A stretch of DNA of 64,000 nt from Patiria pectinifera. Taxonomy: Eukaryota; Echinodermata; Asteroidea; Valvatida; Asterinidae. The DNA lies in NCBI GenBank assembly GCA_029964075.1, contig CM057148.1:29381916-29445915 (forward strand). The letters are read 5' to 3'. The position numbers were made by a program, and so were the translations under genes. Below are positions 54,060-64,000 of this stretch, one piece after another. The notes below the pieces were generated by a model. That model saw only the letters and a list, made by a program, of their open reading frames with translations, did not search any database and was not told the DNA's origin. The number at the start of each line of letters is the position of its first letter. Within the stretch, counting starts at the first letter, position 1.

Positions 54060-54900
54060 TTTAAGTTGTTTTGCGATAATTTTGTATAAAAAGATATCCG
54101 GAATTTGATAATGTTTCTTCTTGTTTTCAAGTTCAACAATGTGATATCAGTAATGAAGTACCTTGTCGTCTACAGTCATTTTTTTTTTATAGATGAAATA
54201 TCCGGAATTTGCTGATGCTTCTTTGATTTCATGTTCAACAAATGTGATATCAGTAATACAGTTCCTTGTGCTCTACGGTCATTTTTTTAATGAACTATCA
54301 CGAGGACAACAGTATGATTGTTACTACTTTCACATGTACAGAACTATGCCGGGAGAACAATACATTTTATACCTTTACTTTCACGTTTAACATTGTAGTA
54401 GGAGAAGATCTATAATTTGCAAACTGGCATTTTTTTTCAATGACAGGTGTACAATAATTGTGCAGTTTACTTTATGTTCAACAATGCAATATAGCAAAAA
54501 ATACAGCAAAATATACAGCACTTTGTACTCTACGCTCATGCTTGAATTAAATACACGTAATATACTTGTAAATCATTTTGTTTACCTGACTTTCATGTAA
54601 AAAAATATATCAGAACTCAGGAGGACACATTTTGCAAAATTACTTAAATTCATATTGAACAATGCAGTATCAGGAGATATATATATATATTTTGTTCAAT
54701 TTTAATTTAGCCAATTTTTTGCATTGTTGAATGTAATATCAAGAGTACAGAACAGTGTTTTTTTTTCATGTTTAACAACTTAAAGGTACAGCAATGTGTG
54801 TAGTATTCTTTCATCATTTCAAAAGTACAACAATTCATTTCCTTTCTTTATAATACACAATGAAATATTAAGTACAATGATAACTATTACTTCAATTCAG
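54060..54900. repeat. Degenerate ~105-bp tandem repeat beside the gap
   Basis: ATATCCGGAATTTG, GTTCAACAATGTGATATCAG and CTACAGTCATTTTTTT at 54090-54190 recur at about +105 bp, then in weaker copies (GTTCAACAATGCAATAT, TTGAACAATGCAGTATC). Confidence 0.7.
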
Positions 54901-55945
54901 TTCTTTCTTCTTTCTTTTATTTTCCTAATATACTCTACTTTTAGTCACCGTGCAAGAAAATGATTTCAGACATGAATTTCTCTGACGGCTTCCAATCAAA
55001 TATTGTTCGTTCAACGTTTTGTTGTAGATTATCAAAACCCATTCCCCCCCCCCCCTCATTTTTTGTCGTACTTTTATTTTACACGTCCACCCATTCATGC
55101 ATCAACTTATCTTTCATTGTATGATGTATACAAACTTTCCCCATATCATTCCTGCGCATAGTCTTGTGTCAAACAATAGTACTCAACAGGTGGAATGACG
55201 AGTTTACGCATTGCGTCGCACTGTATACTACATTTGGGTCGAGTTACGTAACATAGGTATAATTGCGGGTCATGGATATTGACGCTAATACACTTGTAGA
55301 GATTTGTTATGTTGAGCAAAAAGAGATCAGATACAATCAAGATTCTTTAGAGACTAGAGTAGTCAGAGAGAAAGAGAGAGAGAGAGAGTGTGTGTTTGCC
55401 AAAAAATGAAACAAGGTTGAATTGTATACATATACATGTAGACAGATGACATGATCCAGGGATCTGATACATCAGTAACATTCACTTACTGATTGTCAGT
55501 TTTGTGCCAGTTTGGCACAATTGTCAGTGCCGAAATTCACCAGCCCCTTTTGAACTTCCGTCCGGTAAAGCAGCACCCATCCTGCAGCCGTTGCAAGTGA
55601 GGACCAAGTCCAATAACCGTATGTTGGTTGATGAAGTGTATTATGAGAAGTGAATGTAATGATAAGATTTGAGTAAAATGCAAAAACAATTAGCTCTCTG
55701 GTCCTTATCAAAATGAGGCTCACAGTTGTAAGATCGTTGTTATAATGCTGAAGATTGATTTGCAATGAAACTGTTATAAAATAAATGTTCAAATCTTGAC
55801 TGCATGTTGTATTTGTGGTAAAAGAATCTGGAGACTGTATGTTGCCCAAAATCTGTTTAGATTGAGTCGACAATTTGTATCAAGTTAAATTATTGTATTT
55901 CATTCAGATTGCCACCCTGTCCCACACCATTCTGTAGCCTGTTAA
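54900..55945. other. Intergenic AT-rich stretch
   Basis: No gene or clear repeat seen apart from a short microsatellite and a C run near 55045. Confidence 0.4.
55370..55395. repeat. (GA)n/(TG)n microsatellite
   Basis: GAGAGAGAGAGAGAG followed by TGTGTGT. Confidence 0.85.
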
Positions 55946-56735
55946 CTGAGCCGTGGCAGAGCCAGTGAGGTGCAGTGAGTCGTGCCAGAGCCAGTGAGGT
56001 GTAGTGAGTCGTGCCAGAGCCAGTGAGGTGCAGTGAGTTGTGCCAGAGCCAGTGAGGTGTAGTGAGTCGTGCCAGAGCCAGTGAGGTGTAGTGAGTCGTG
56101 CCAGAGCCAGTGAGGTGTAGTGAGTCGTGTCAGAGCCAGTGAGGTGTAGTGAGTCGTGCCAGAGCCAGTGAGGTGTAGTGAGTTGTGCCAGAGCCAGTGA
56201 GGTGTAGTGAGTCGTGCCAGGGCCAGTGAGGTGTAGTGAGTCGTGCCAGAGCCAGTGCGGTGTAGAGAGTAGTGCAAGAGCCAGTGAGGTGTAGTGAGTC
56301 GTGCCAGAGCCAGTGAGGTGTAGTGAGTCATGCCAGAGCTAGTGAGGTGTAGTGAGTCGTGCCAGAGCCGGAGCCAGTGAGGTATAGGGAAACGCGCCCG
56401 AGCCAGTGAGGTGTAGCGAGTCATGCCAGAGCCAGTGAGGTGTAGTGAGTCGTGCCAGACCCAGTGAGATGTAGCAAGTCATGCCAGAGCCTGAGAGGTG
56501 TAGTGAGTCGTGCCAGAGCCAGTGCGGTGTAGAGAGTAGTGCAAGAGCCAGTGAGGTGTAGTGAGTCGTGCCAGAGCCAGTGAGGTGTAGTGAGTCGTGC
56601 CAGAGCCAGTGAGCTGTAGTGAGGCGTGCCAGAGCCAGTGAGGTGTAGTGAGTCGTGCCAGAGCCAGTGAGGTGTAGTGAGTCGTGCCAGAGCCAGTGAG
56701 GTGTAGTGAGTCATGCCAGAGCCAGCCAGTTGTAT
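55946..56735. repeat. 29-bp minisatellite (AGCCAGTGAGGTGTAG)
   Basis: About 27 tandem units of 29 bp, with the recurring text GTGCCAGAGCCAGTG. Because 29 is not divisible by three, each minus-strand frame cycles through the same 29-residue pattern and stays open; these are not genes. Confidence 0.95.
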
Positions 56736-56739
56736 TGAG

Positions 56740-57440
56740 ACGAAGGCCTACCGCTACCCCTAAGGAATGAGTACCCATGATGGCTGCACTCTGAAGACCT
56801 CTTGGCAAGTCTATATAGTGGGGACCAGACTTAAGTATATTGTCGACTTATATAAAAGCTTCATAAAATTGAGTAAATACAGAATCATAAAGCTGTGAAA
56901 TAACTGGTGTATTTTTTAAAATTTTTCTTTCGAAGACTGAGATTTAAAAATCGAGTATTGCGATATGATTGATTAATTATCATTGGAAAGAATACGCATA
57001 TGCCCGTAACTATCCTAAATATATATATATACATTGTAGTGTGAAACAAATCTTATAATCATACCTGAACCTCCAGCAAATTTCACATGTGTGTTTATTT
57101 TCTGTGATGGTGTATTTGATGTTAATATATTTGTAAATACATTGTAAGTTCAAACGGTTAGAAGTGGTCATTTTTATTTGCATGTTTAGAGTTTGAATGA
57201 ATCTTGGGGTCACCATAATCAAGTGAAGTTGAGAGTTACATGTAGTTTGTATATCAAGCTCGAATTAAAATAGTTGGTTACTTCGATGATGTTGAAGATG
57301 TGTATAGGTTGCTGTTGTTGTTGCAATGCTGTCGGGAATGGAAATCGTCTCTTTGCAGGATTTTTTGTTGGTTGATATATATTAACCTGCAAAGTGATTA
57401 TGTTGTGTCCTGCATGTGATCAATAGCTGAATTCATAGCT
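56740..57440. other. Intergenic stretch 3' of the stonustoxin-like gene
   Basis: AT-rich, with an (AT)n run at 57018-57029. It may include 3' UTR of the minus-strand gene; nothing else was recognised. Confidence 0.4.
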
Positions 57441-57446
57441 TTTATT
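57441..57446 (-). terminator. Candidate poly(A) signal of the stonustoxin-like gene
   Basis: AATAAA on the minus strand, 24 bp after the stop codon. Other copies occur near 57095 and 57170, so which one is used is uncertain. Confidence 0.35.
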
Positions 57447-57470
57447 TGAGGTGGTCTGCTACCTTCGCCA

Positions 57471-60400
57471 CTAAAGAAGTGAAGTACCAACTGTTCTTTG
57501 CCCCTTTTTCTGTGGAATGGGGGCAATCTTCTCCTTGAATGCTATGTTTCTGGCAGAGTGTAAGATGGAAATTCCATCATAAAGATCTTTCAATGTCTGT
57601 CCCATATGCTTTAGGCCAAAGAGCTCTTTCAGAAGCTTCATCACTTCCTGTGGAGTTGGTATGTATTCGCAACCATCTTCATCGAATGCCTGATCCACAA
57701 TTCTCTTTTCATATTGTCCCTTCATGGCTTCCATTTCAGTCAGAAAAGTGTCGTTTCGGGTTGCCTTTGGTCTGTTTCTCTCCAGTGCAATAAACATGTC
57801 AAGAAAGTCTCCAACTGCGTCATTGTAAGGTACATGTATGAGAGCATTTGCTTCGAGGAATGAGCCATACGTGGTGATAGTTTTCATGATGATGTTTTCC
57901 TCTTTCTTCAATTCCTTAATTTTTGTATCAATTGCTTCTTTGAAAGCTTCCTTGGTTTCTCTAACGCTTTTCTTTTGATTGATTTGTGTTTGAATGTCTT
58001 CAGAAAGGAATTCCATGGGAAAAACCTGAAGGTCATACATGTACGTCATGTGAATATGAGTTGTGTAATGGTGACCACACTTCCTATAATACGTCGGGTG
58101 CAACAAAGTCTCACTCAGCATGAACAAAACTTGTTCCGAATATAGCGACGACATGTCACTTGGCGGTGCACCCGACGAAGTAGTCCCGGTTATGCATGCA
58201 CATTTTTGTAGTCTTGCATCACTTATTGTTTCCGTTGGAATTCCGCTCAGAGCACAATGATGATGGTATATTTGCTCGTATATTGTGTTTTGTGTACCAC
58301 TTGCACCGATTGGGACATATTTGACACATTTTGAATGTGCACATACTGTTCTAGGATAGCCTAGCTCTCCAAGCTTAAGGTCAAATCCAGGAAACTTCAG
58401 TTTGGCTTTCAAGCTGTTCATATCCTTGTCAACCAGGTCAATTTGTGTCATAACCTCCTTGCCTTCATGTACATTTTTTTGGATTGTCTTGGCCACTTCT
58501 GCCAAGGGTTTGCTCATGGTTACGATGATTCTTCGAGCCTCATTCATACTCAAAGTTTTCCGAATGTTGTGGGGCCTCAAAGAGCCAATGTGCCGAAAGA
58601 GCTTCTTGGTTTCTTCAACAGACCTGTTCCAGCTTTCAGCATAAGTGTTTATCTCCACTTGGCTAAATTCCACCCCGCTTTTCACACAAGCCAAAAAGCG
58701 GAAAGGGTCGTTATCAAAACAGAAGTAGTTGCTTGGAGTAGCTTGAATTCCAACATGTTTGTCCCTAAGCTCTCTGTTGAGGGTTGGCAAGGTGTCTCCA
58801 GGCTGGTAGAATGTAGCTCGAGCATTGGTGAAGCAGAATACAATATTGTCTTTGGCAGACGAATGCAGATTGGCCAAGAGTTCTTGTATGCAAAAGCGGA
58901 ACATTGCTGTTAGACGTGAATTGTTAGGCTTGAGAAGTATGCACACAGCATGAATCTCCTCGTAGAAGGTTAGAAGCGATAGTATATTGTTAAAGTTTTT
59001 CTTATCTTCTTGTATACCTTCACCATCTCCTATTCCTGGTGTGTCAATCAAGCGAATGATGTCCCCTCCTACGTGGAAGACATATGGCCGAGGTTCTTTA
59101 GTTGCAGATTTTCCTGCATCCATGTTCTCATTTGTGTCACTTTCCCCAACCATTATCTTCTTTTCCTTCCCTTGCTGTGTAAAGGTGAAACTGGACGGTA
59201 TTAAAACCTGGAATTCCTTGGCATCCATTGCTTCCTGAAGATCAGCGTAGTAAAGGTAGTTAATAAAACCGTTGATCCACGTAGATTTTCCAACGCCTGT
59301 CTCACCCAGGATCAAGATGTTTGTCTCCTTTATGGCCCGTAGGTTTGACAACTCATCAAAGAGAATATCGTGTGGATACTTGACGTAGTTCATGCCGTGA
59401 TCCTTCTTATTACAACGCCAGCGTGATTTGTTGGGGTCAGATTCTCCGCATTCGCAGTAAAAGCATTTAGTTTCTATGCCGTATACAACCAACTCTCTGC
59501 ATTTGGAGCACTTCCAAATGGCACGGTCGCCTGAACATTGACCATCTCTGGCCAAAGCATTTGGGCATCTTAGCTGAACATTTGCTCGCGTGCTTGGGCG
59601 AATTTGCTGGTAAACTGGTGAAGTGATTTGTATCAGATACATATCAGAGTCTTGGCCTTCTTTGGCGTATAGGTCTTCCGATGTTTGACAACCGTCTTCA
59701 AAGCTATGAATGATTGTCTTCTTTTGGCCAGATGGCCAAATATCCGGTCTTATGTCTTGGTCCACAACAATGAATTTGTAGTTCTTATCATGAGCATGTG
59801 TTTTGTGTATTCGCAAAAAGAACTCCCGATTTTTCTCATCAAGATGATCATCGTAATTTTCATTCTCTTCGCCAGTGTTGTAGAGCACGTAGACCATTCT
59901 GCTGTCGTCCATGGTGACTTCATCTTTTTTCCCGATGTAGATGATTCCTTTCTTCTTCCATGATTTGATGGATTTTAGTTTGTTCAGATCTTTTTGAAAC
60001 CCTCTAAAGTAATCGTTGTACCTGGGAATGGAAAATGCCCCAGACAATTCTTCACCCAGGAATGCCTCGATTTCAGAGACATCTACTATTCCCGACCTGA
60101 CCTTCTTCACCAAATCTTGAAGCTTAGACTTAAAACCAGACTCTTGCACATTGAAATTGTGTAAGATATCATCAATCCTAGCTAGAGATCCTTCAGCGAC
60201 ATATTCGGCGCTGGAATACAGATCGTTTTGAATATCATAGAGAGATTGTCTCTTTTTGGTGATTCCCTCTACAACCTGTGCACACTTTTTGATGATGTCG
60301 TCATTGATTGATGTGTATTGTATTTGAAGTTTAATCTGGAGCCTACAAATCTTGACGACAGCATCCAGTGGCATCAACATGTAGAGCAATGGAACCCCCT

Positions 60401-61052
60401 TCCCTTTGTTTGTACCTTTAACTAGACTTGGGAGATTTCTCGCTAGTTCAACAGCACCTTCGAATGTCACAGGAAGATCCTTGTCAGGAGCCGACACATC
60501 GGCTTTGCATTTGAAGTTGAAATTTTTGTGATTTTCTTTGTTTTTATCATCATATGATGCTTTTGCAGACCCTTTGATATCAACCAAAGCTTTGAGTTGT
60601 TCAAGTTCTGCCATCAAGTGTCCTTTGACTTCAGTGACATTTTTGTCTTCTTTGTTTTCGTACTCGCAGGTAACCAAGCAAACTGCTCCCCAATCAATAG
60701 CAACAACCACATGGGTTGCATTGATGGTTTGCCCATTTGGGGGTGACAGAATTTCTAGGGCGATCTTATCTTTGTTCTGGCGAAGCATGATCTCTTCACT
60801 GACTGTTGTCAGCTTGTAGACTAGACTCATACTTTGAGCTCTAGCGCTCTTTCTCTCCTCCCCTAGGTAGGATCCTGATCCACTCAACTTGATCAGGCCG
60901 GCCAAGACACTCACCTCAAGCTCTGCCTCTACATTCAGTTTGCTGAATTTTTCCTGTAGGTTGTCTGACCTCACAAGCTCTATCAAGGTGTCCCCAAGAT
61001 CCATTGTATCAACTGCATCGTCTTCGAGCTTCGAGCCAAACAGAGTATCACC
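57471..61052 (-). CDS. Stonustoxin-like protein fused to a P-loop GTPase; 5' exon missing
   Basis: One exon of 1193 codons after acceptor TTTTTCAG at 61053-61054. The SNTX N-terminal motif region expected before it is not visible up to base 64000, so the 5' end is probably outside. Positions from the in-exon Met (61004): 1-230 SNTX/MACPF-like domain; about 235-335 helical; 345-465 thioredoxin-like domain as in SNTX family proteins; 480-531 Cys-rich block (Cys 480, 490, 499, 502, 514, 517, 519, 531); 562-760 GTPase with Walker A GETGVGKST (567-575) and DTPG (654-657), no clear NKxD; 888-985 second Cys/His block ending CGHHYTTHIH; 1005-1170 coiled-coil-like C terminus. Fish venom subunits of this family are perforin-related pore formers; invertebrate GTPase fusions have no known role. 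No signal peptide is visible. Confidence 0.85.
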   Translation of the reverse strand, partial: GDTLFGSKLEDDAVDTMDLGDTLIELVRSDNLQEKFSKLNVEAELEVSVLAGLIKLSGSGSYLGEERKSARAQSMSLVYKLTTVSEEIMLRQNKDKIALEILSPPNGQTINATHVVVAIDWGAVCLVTCEYENKEDKNVTEVKGHLMAELEQLKALVDIKGSAKASYDDKNKENHKNFNFKCKADVSAPDKDLPVTFEGAVELARNLPSLVKGTNKGKGVPLLYMLMPLDAVVKICRLQIKLQIQYTSINDDIIKKCAQVVEGITKKRQSLYDIQNDLYSSAEYVAEGSLARIDDILHNFNVQESGFKSKLQDLVKKVRSGIVDVSEIEAFLGEELSGAFSIPRYNDYFRGFQKDLNKLKSIKSWKKKGIIYIGKKDEVTMDDSRMVYVLYNTGEENENYDDHLDEKNREFFLRIHKTHAHDKNYKFIVVDQDIRPDIWPSGQKKTIIHSFEDGCQTSEDLYAKEGQDSDMYLIQITSPVYQQIRPSTRANVQLRCPNALARDGQCSGDRAIWKCSKCRELVVYGIETKCFYCECGESDPNKSRWRCNKKDHGMNYVKYPHDILFDELSNLRAIKETNILILGETGVGKSTWINGFINYLYYADLQEAMDAKEFQVLIPSSFTFTQQGKEKKIMVGESDTNENMDAGKSATKEPRPYVFHVGGDIIRLIDTPGIGDGEGIQEDKKNFNNILSLLTFYEEIHAVCILLKPNNSRLTAMFRFCIQELLANLHSSAKDNIVFCFTNARATFYQPGDTLPTLNRELRDKHVGIQATPSNYFCFDNDPFRFLACVKSGVEFSQVEINTYAESWNRSVEETKKLFRHIGSLRPHNIRKTLSMNEARRIIVTMSKPLAEVAKTIQKNVHEGKEVMTQIDLVDKDMNSLKAKLKFPGFDLKLGELGYPRTVCAHSKCVKYVPIGASGTQNTIYEQIYHHHCALSGIPTETISDARLQKCACITGTTSSGAPPSDMSSLYSEQVLFMLSETLLHPTYYRKCGHHYTTHIHMTYMYDLQVFPMEFLSEDIQTQINQKKSVRETKEAFKEAIDTKIKELKKEENIIMKTITTYGSFLEANALIHVPYNDAVGDFLDMFIALERNRPKATRNDTFLTEMEAMKGQYEKRIVDQAFDEDGCEYIPTPQEVMKLLKELFGLKHMGQTLKDLYDGISILHSARNIAFKEKIAPIPQKKGQRTVGTSLL

Positions 61053-61993
61053 CTGAAAAATAAATGAATGCCATGTTAGATTTTATTCATTTCTTAAATG
61101 TTTATTAATTGACTGTTTAATCATTACCACATGAGAGTAACGATCAGGCAAAAAAAGTGGAAATTCAGCTCATCTTGTTTTCATGCACATTGATTGCAAC
61201 AATACACGTATACACGATCTTATTACTTGTTTTCATTGAAAGTGACAAGAAAGTGGTGCTTTTTTTTCAATTATTAGCAAATTCTTTCATCAACAACACT
61301 ATTTTGATTTTGTCACACAAAGAACCCCTTGTCAAAAGTGCATATGAACTGTAAAAAAAAATGGTCCTTTCCCACAAAAAAATGTTTTGTAGAAATATTG
61401 ACCACTACTATTGTCAAAACAAGCTGTTAAACATTATAAATACCGGTACATGTAAGTAAAAAAAATGGAACTTACTCCCAAAAAAATTAGAAAAGTTTCA
61501 TATATATTTATTACAATGCTATGGAGATACTACTGTTCTGCTATGAATGACATCACGCTTTGGCTCATAAATATTGAAATTTTCATTAGCATAAAAACTA
61601 AAATGTTGAAATTTCTCCATTTTACTGCTACAAAGCAGGTAGAAAGTCATGGCAAGAAAGCTGTTTTAAATGTATTTAAGTCATACAAATACTATTACAT
61701 GTTCCCTTTAAATACCTGTGAGAGTTCTGAGTATTTTAAAAGAATTTTTAAGTATGGGCATTTAGCACTAGTGTCTATGGGAATTTTAATACAGGGTTGC
61801 GCCCTATAGAGAGAAAAACAAAAATAGCCGCCCTGCCAATGCGCTATGAGGCGGGCGAATTTCTTTTCCATAGGCGGCATGCTCCAAAGTCAAGAATAAT
61901 TCAATAGTTTGATCGGGCCAATATGTTTATTTATGAAACACAACATTGATATCAGGAGCATTTTTATTATTCAGTCAACCAGTTACCTTCTAA

Positions 61994-63766
61994 GGCCAAA
62001 CAAAAAAAATGGTGTGTTTACGGTAACCCGACCGACCTGGAATTTTTTCGGCCAAATTGCCGACCTCAAACTTTTTATTGCCATTTTGAAGGTTGATAAT
62101 TGACAAATTTCAAACATTTCAAGTACTTTTAATTATTTGCCATGAACAAAAACCATTTTCCAAACTTGAATCTGACCATGATTTGACACAAACATACCTG
62201 TGTTAAACGTGCGAAAATCGCGACGATCTCAAAACTTGAATTCTCAAACTACGAAGTACGATTATTTTTGCACAAACGCATCGGGGTATGCCTGGCTGCC
62301 CGACGGACAGCATGGTTCTCCCCACGTACAAACGTGCGTATCGGCCTGATACGCTGGAATTGCGGCCGGCCCGATACGCCGACAAAAAAAAAAGATCACA
62401 TTTTTTAGCCCCTGATACGCACAATATAATTATCATACATGTACATGTACACGCCATTAAAATGTACAATTTGATCGTTACATACGCCATTATTTCATCT
62501 TGACATGCAAAATCTTGACCAAAATCCTGTTTTTCCGATGCATGTGTGATCAAGATGCACACGATGACGTGTTCTGTCGACCACCAGCTGCACCAAGCTA
62601 ACATACAACATGGTATGATCAATGCTAAGATGAAGGACCGGAACCAGTGACTACTGCCTCTCTCACCGGTCCATACTACTTCGTATCATACGGCATGATG
62701 ATGTAGTGGGCCGAAGTTCGATCGTAAAAATATTACCAAACAAACATCGCTGGAGAAAGAGAATTTCTGCGAACTAATTCACAGAACGTGATCTTTATTT
62801 TCTGTGTATGTGTTTTCCATTAAAATGACAAGATTGCAAAGCTCGAACTTGTGGCGAAACATTGTAGCGTGTTTCTGCAGTAGTGCAAGATTTTCGGCCA
62901 CGGGGCCGTGAGCACGGCGCGATGTTCGGCCAGCCATGCGGAATGTTGGCGGTGCCAGCGGCCGTGATGTATGTTAAGCATAAAGTGGAACCACCGACCT
63001 CAAATATATTTTTAATTAGGTGAGGCAAGTTTTAATTACTTTTAATAGCCAGTCTTGATAATTTTAGTGGCGCAAATGAAAATAATCCAGGCACAAAATA
63101 AACATGATTCCTTGCTCTATGATTAGTACGAATGATGCTCCATTAATCAGCGCCCCCCAAAAATTGGCGAAATAATTTTTCGACCTACTGACGCTTTATT
63201 GAAAGGCATGTAATCGGAAGCAAAAGTCGTTTTTTTCTCCACCTTAATTTTTTAATTTGAAATTTACATGTAAATGTAATTCATACTTTTCTAGTTAAGA
63301 AGCAATGAAACACAGGTTGTGAAATGTTAATTTTTTATAAGTTAACAATTTTAATTTTTTTTTCTTTAATTACAAAAATAGCCTATTAGTGACCTACAAG
63401 ATCTCCTCTGAATTTCAAGGACAAATCTTAAGATAAAGACCCCCAGATTTGCTCTAAAATGCACCAGAGAGCTTCTAAAGTTAAAACATTTTCGGGTTGT
63501 TGAATCAGAGCAAATCTTCCCCCACATGTTTGAAAAAATCCTGGGGAGAACCCTGGCCGACGATACAAATTAATTTGGATTGAAATGTAGCGATTGAATA
63601 TCTTCAATGCTTGAATAGTGGTTTTATACAATTTTTTGCGAAAGAACACGCATGGGCATGCTGAACTGAAATGAAAAAAAAATTACAAAATAAAATTATT
63701 TCCCTATCTACCTACCTGGATTTTTTTCAGGCCGTTACCGTAAACACAAATTTTTTTTGTTTGGCC
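61994..63766. mobile_element. Harbinger-like transposon (1.77 kb)
   Basis: GGCCAAACAAAAAAAATGG...TTTACGGTAAC at left and GTTACCGTAAACACAAATTT...GTTTGGCC at right, about 35 bp of inverted repeat. TAA on both sides (61991-61993, 63767-63769) is the 3-bp duplication typical of PIF/Harbinger. No transposase ORF. It lies upstream of the stonustoxin-like exon, probably in its first intron. Confidence 0.8.
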
Positions 63767-63786
63767 TAAGTATTTTAAAGTACGAA

Positions 63787-63850
63787 CATTGCCGAGCTAC
63801 CACACAGTAGCCTAGTGGATAGCGGGTTGAGCTCTGGCTACAAAGATCCC
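63787..63850 (+). mobile_element. SINE head fragment
   Basis: TAGCCTAGTGGATAGCGG (A box) and CCCGGGTTCGAAC (B box) at tRNA-like spacing; no anticodon-stem folding was evident. Confidence 0.5.
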
Positions 63851-64000
63851 GGGTTCGAACATTAATTAAAATCTTAATTAACCCTTACTCCCCAGCCTAA
63901 TTTACTAGGAGCCATACCCATCCAGGCAAATTCCAACACCCACATGGGAAATTGTACACACACACTGTTGGACTTAGTTTGTGGAGGTATGCCAACCCCA

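Noticed and set aside
53407..54108. Long frames through 53540-54039
   Set aside because: They run through the N gap and mean nothing.
55942..56808. Open minus-strand frames of 97-160 codons rich in TTPHWLW
   Set aside because: They are readings of a 29-bp minisatellite in different frames, with no homology or splice context.
62203..62622. 139-codon minus-strand frame inside the Harbinger-like element
   Set aside because: No transposase motif and biased composition; not the missing first exon of the stonustoxin-like gene either, since the expected GxLYD-type motif is absent.

Overview
The window is animal nuclear DNA: long introns, GT-AG splice sites, short coding exons and very dense mobile-element debris. 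The palindromic words TACATGTA and TAGGCCTA recur throughout, tRNA-derived SINEs with a conserved central region are present, and so is a stonustoxin-like gene fused to a GTPase. Together these suggest a marine invertebrate deuterostome. An echinoderm is my first guess; a hemichordate or cephalochordate is not excluded. A run of exactly 500 N (53540-54039) is an assembly gap.

Three protein genes can be supported. (1) 1746-15634, minus strand: PDHX (E3-binding protein of the pyruvate dehydrogenase complex). Nine exons were rebuilt by reading splice sites and phases. They encode 381 residues: presequence, one lipoyl domain, the E1/E3-binding domain and the first half of the acyltransferase-like core. 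The C-terminal exons lie left of base 1. (2) 16040-48453 or 52731, plus strand: APIP (methylthioribulose-1-phosphate dehydratase, methionine salvage). It is complete, with seven common exons followed by two homologous, phase-matched alternative last exons. PDHX and APIP stand head to head with 405 bp between their start codons; the human genes are also neighbours in this arrangement. (3) 57471-61052, minus strand: one giant exon of a stonustoxin-like protein (SNTX/MACPF-like, helical and thioredoxin-like regions) continued by a Cys-rich block, a P-loop GTPase and a second Cys/His block. Its 5' exon is not in the window.

The remaining sequence is introns and spacers filled with transposons. 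Several could be delimited from terminal inverted repeats plus target duplications: a MULE-like element (8870-10856, 9-bp duplication, with the empty site preserved in a second repeat copy in this window), a BED-finger hAT element (25479-26402, 8 bp), a 608-bp foldback (41039-41646, 8 bp), a hAT MITE (49805-49988), two Harbinger-like elements (46009-46378 and 61994-63766, TAA), and three families of TTAA-flanked MITEs. There are also SINEs, a 5'-truncated L2/CR1-type LINE, minisatellites with 11-, 25- and 29-bp units, and many hairpins.

Functionally the first two genes are separate housekeeping enzymes (mitochondrial pyruvate oxidation; cytosolic methionine salvage) that probably share a CpG-type promoter. 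The third belongs to a family of pore-former-like/GTPase proteins of unknown role outside fish venom. No CRISPR, rRNA or intact tRNA gene was seen.
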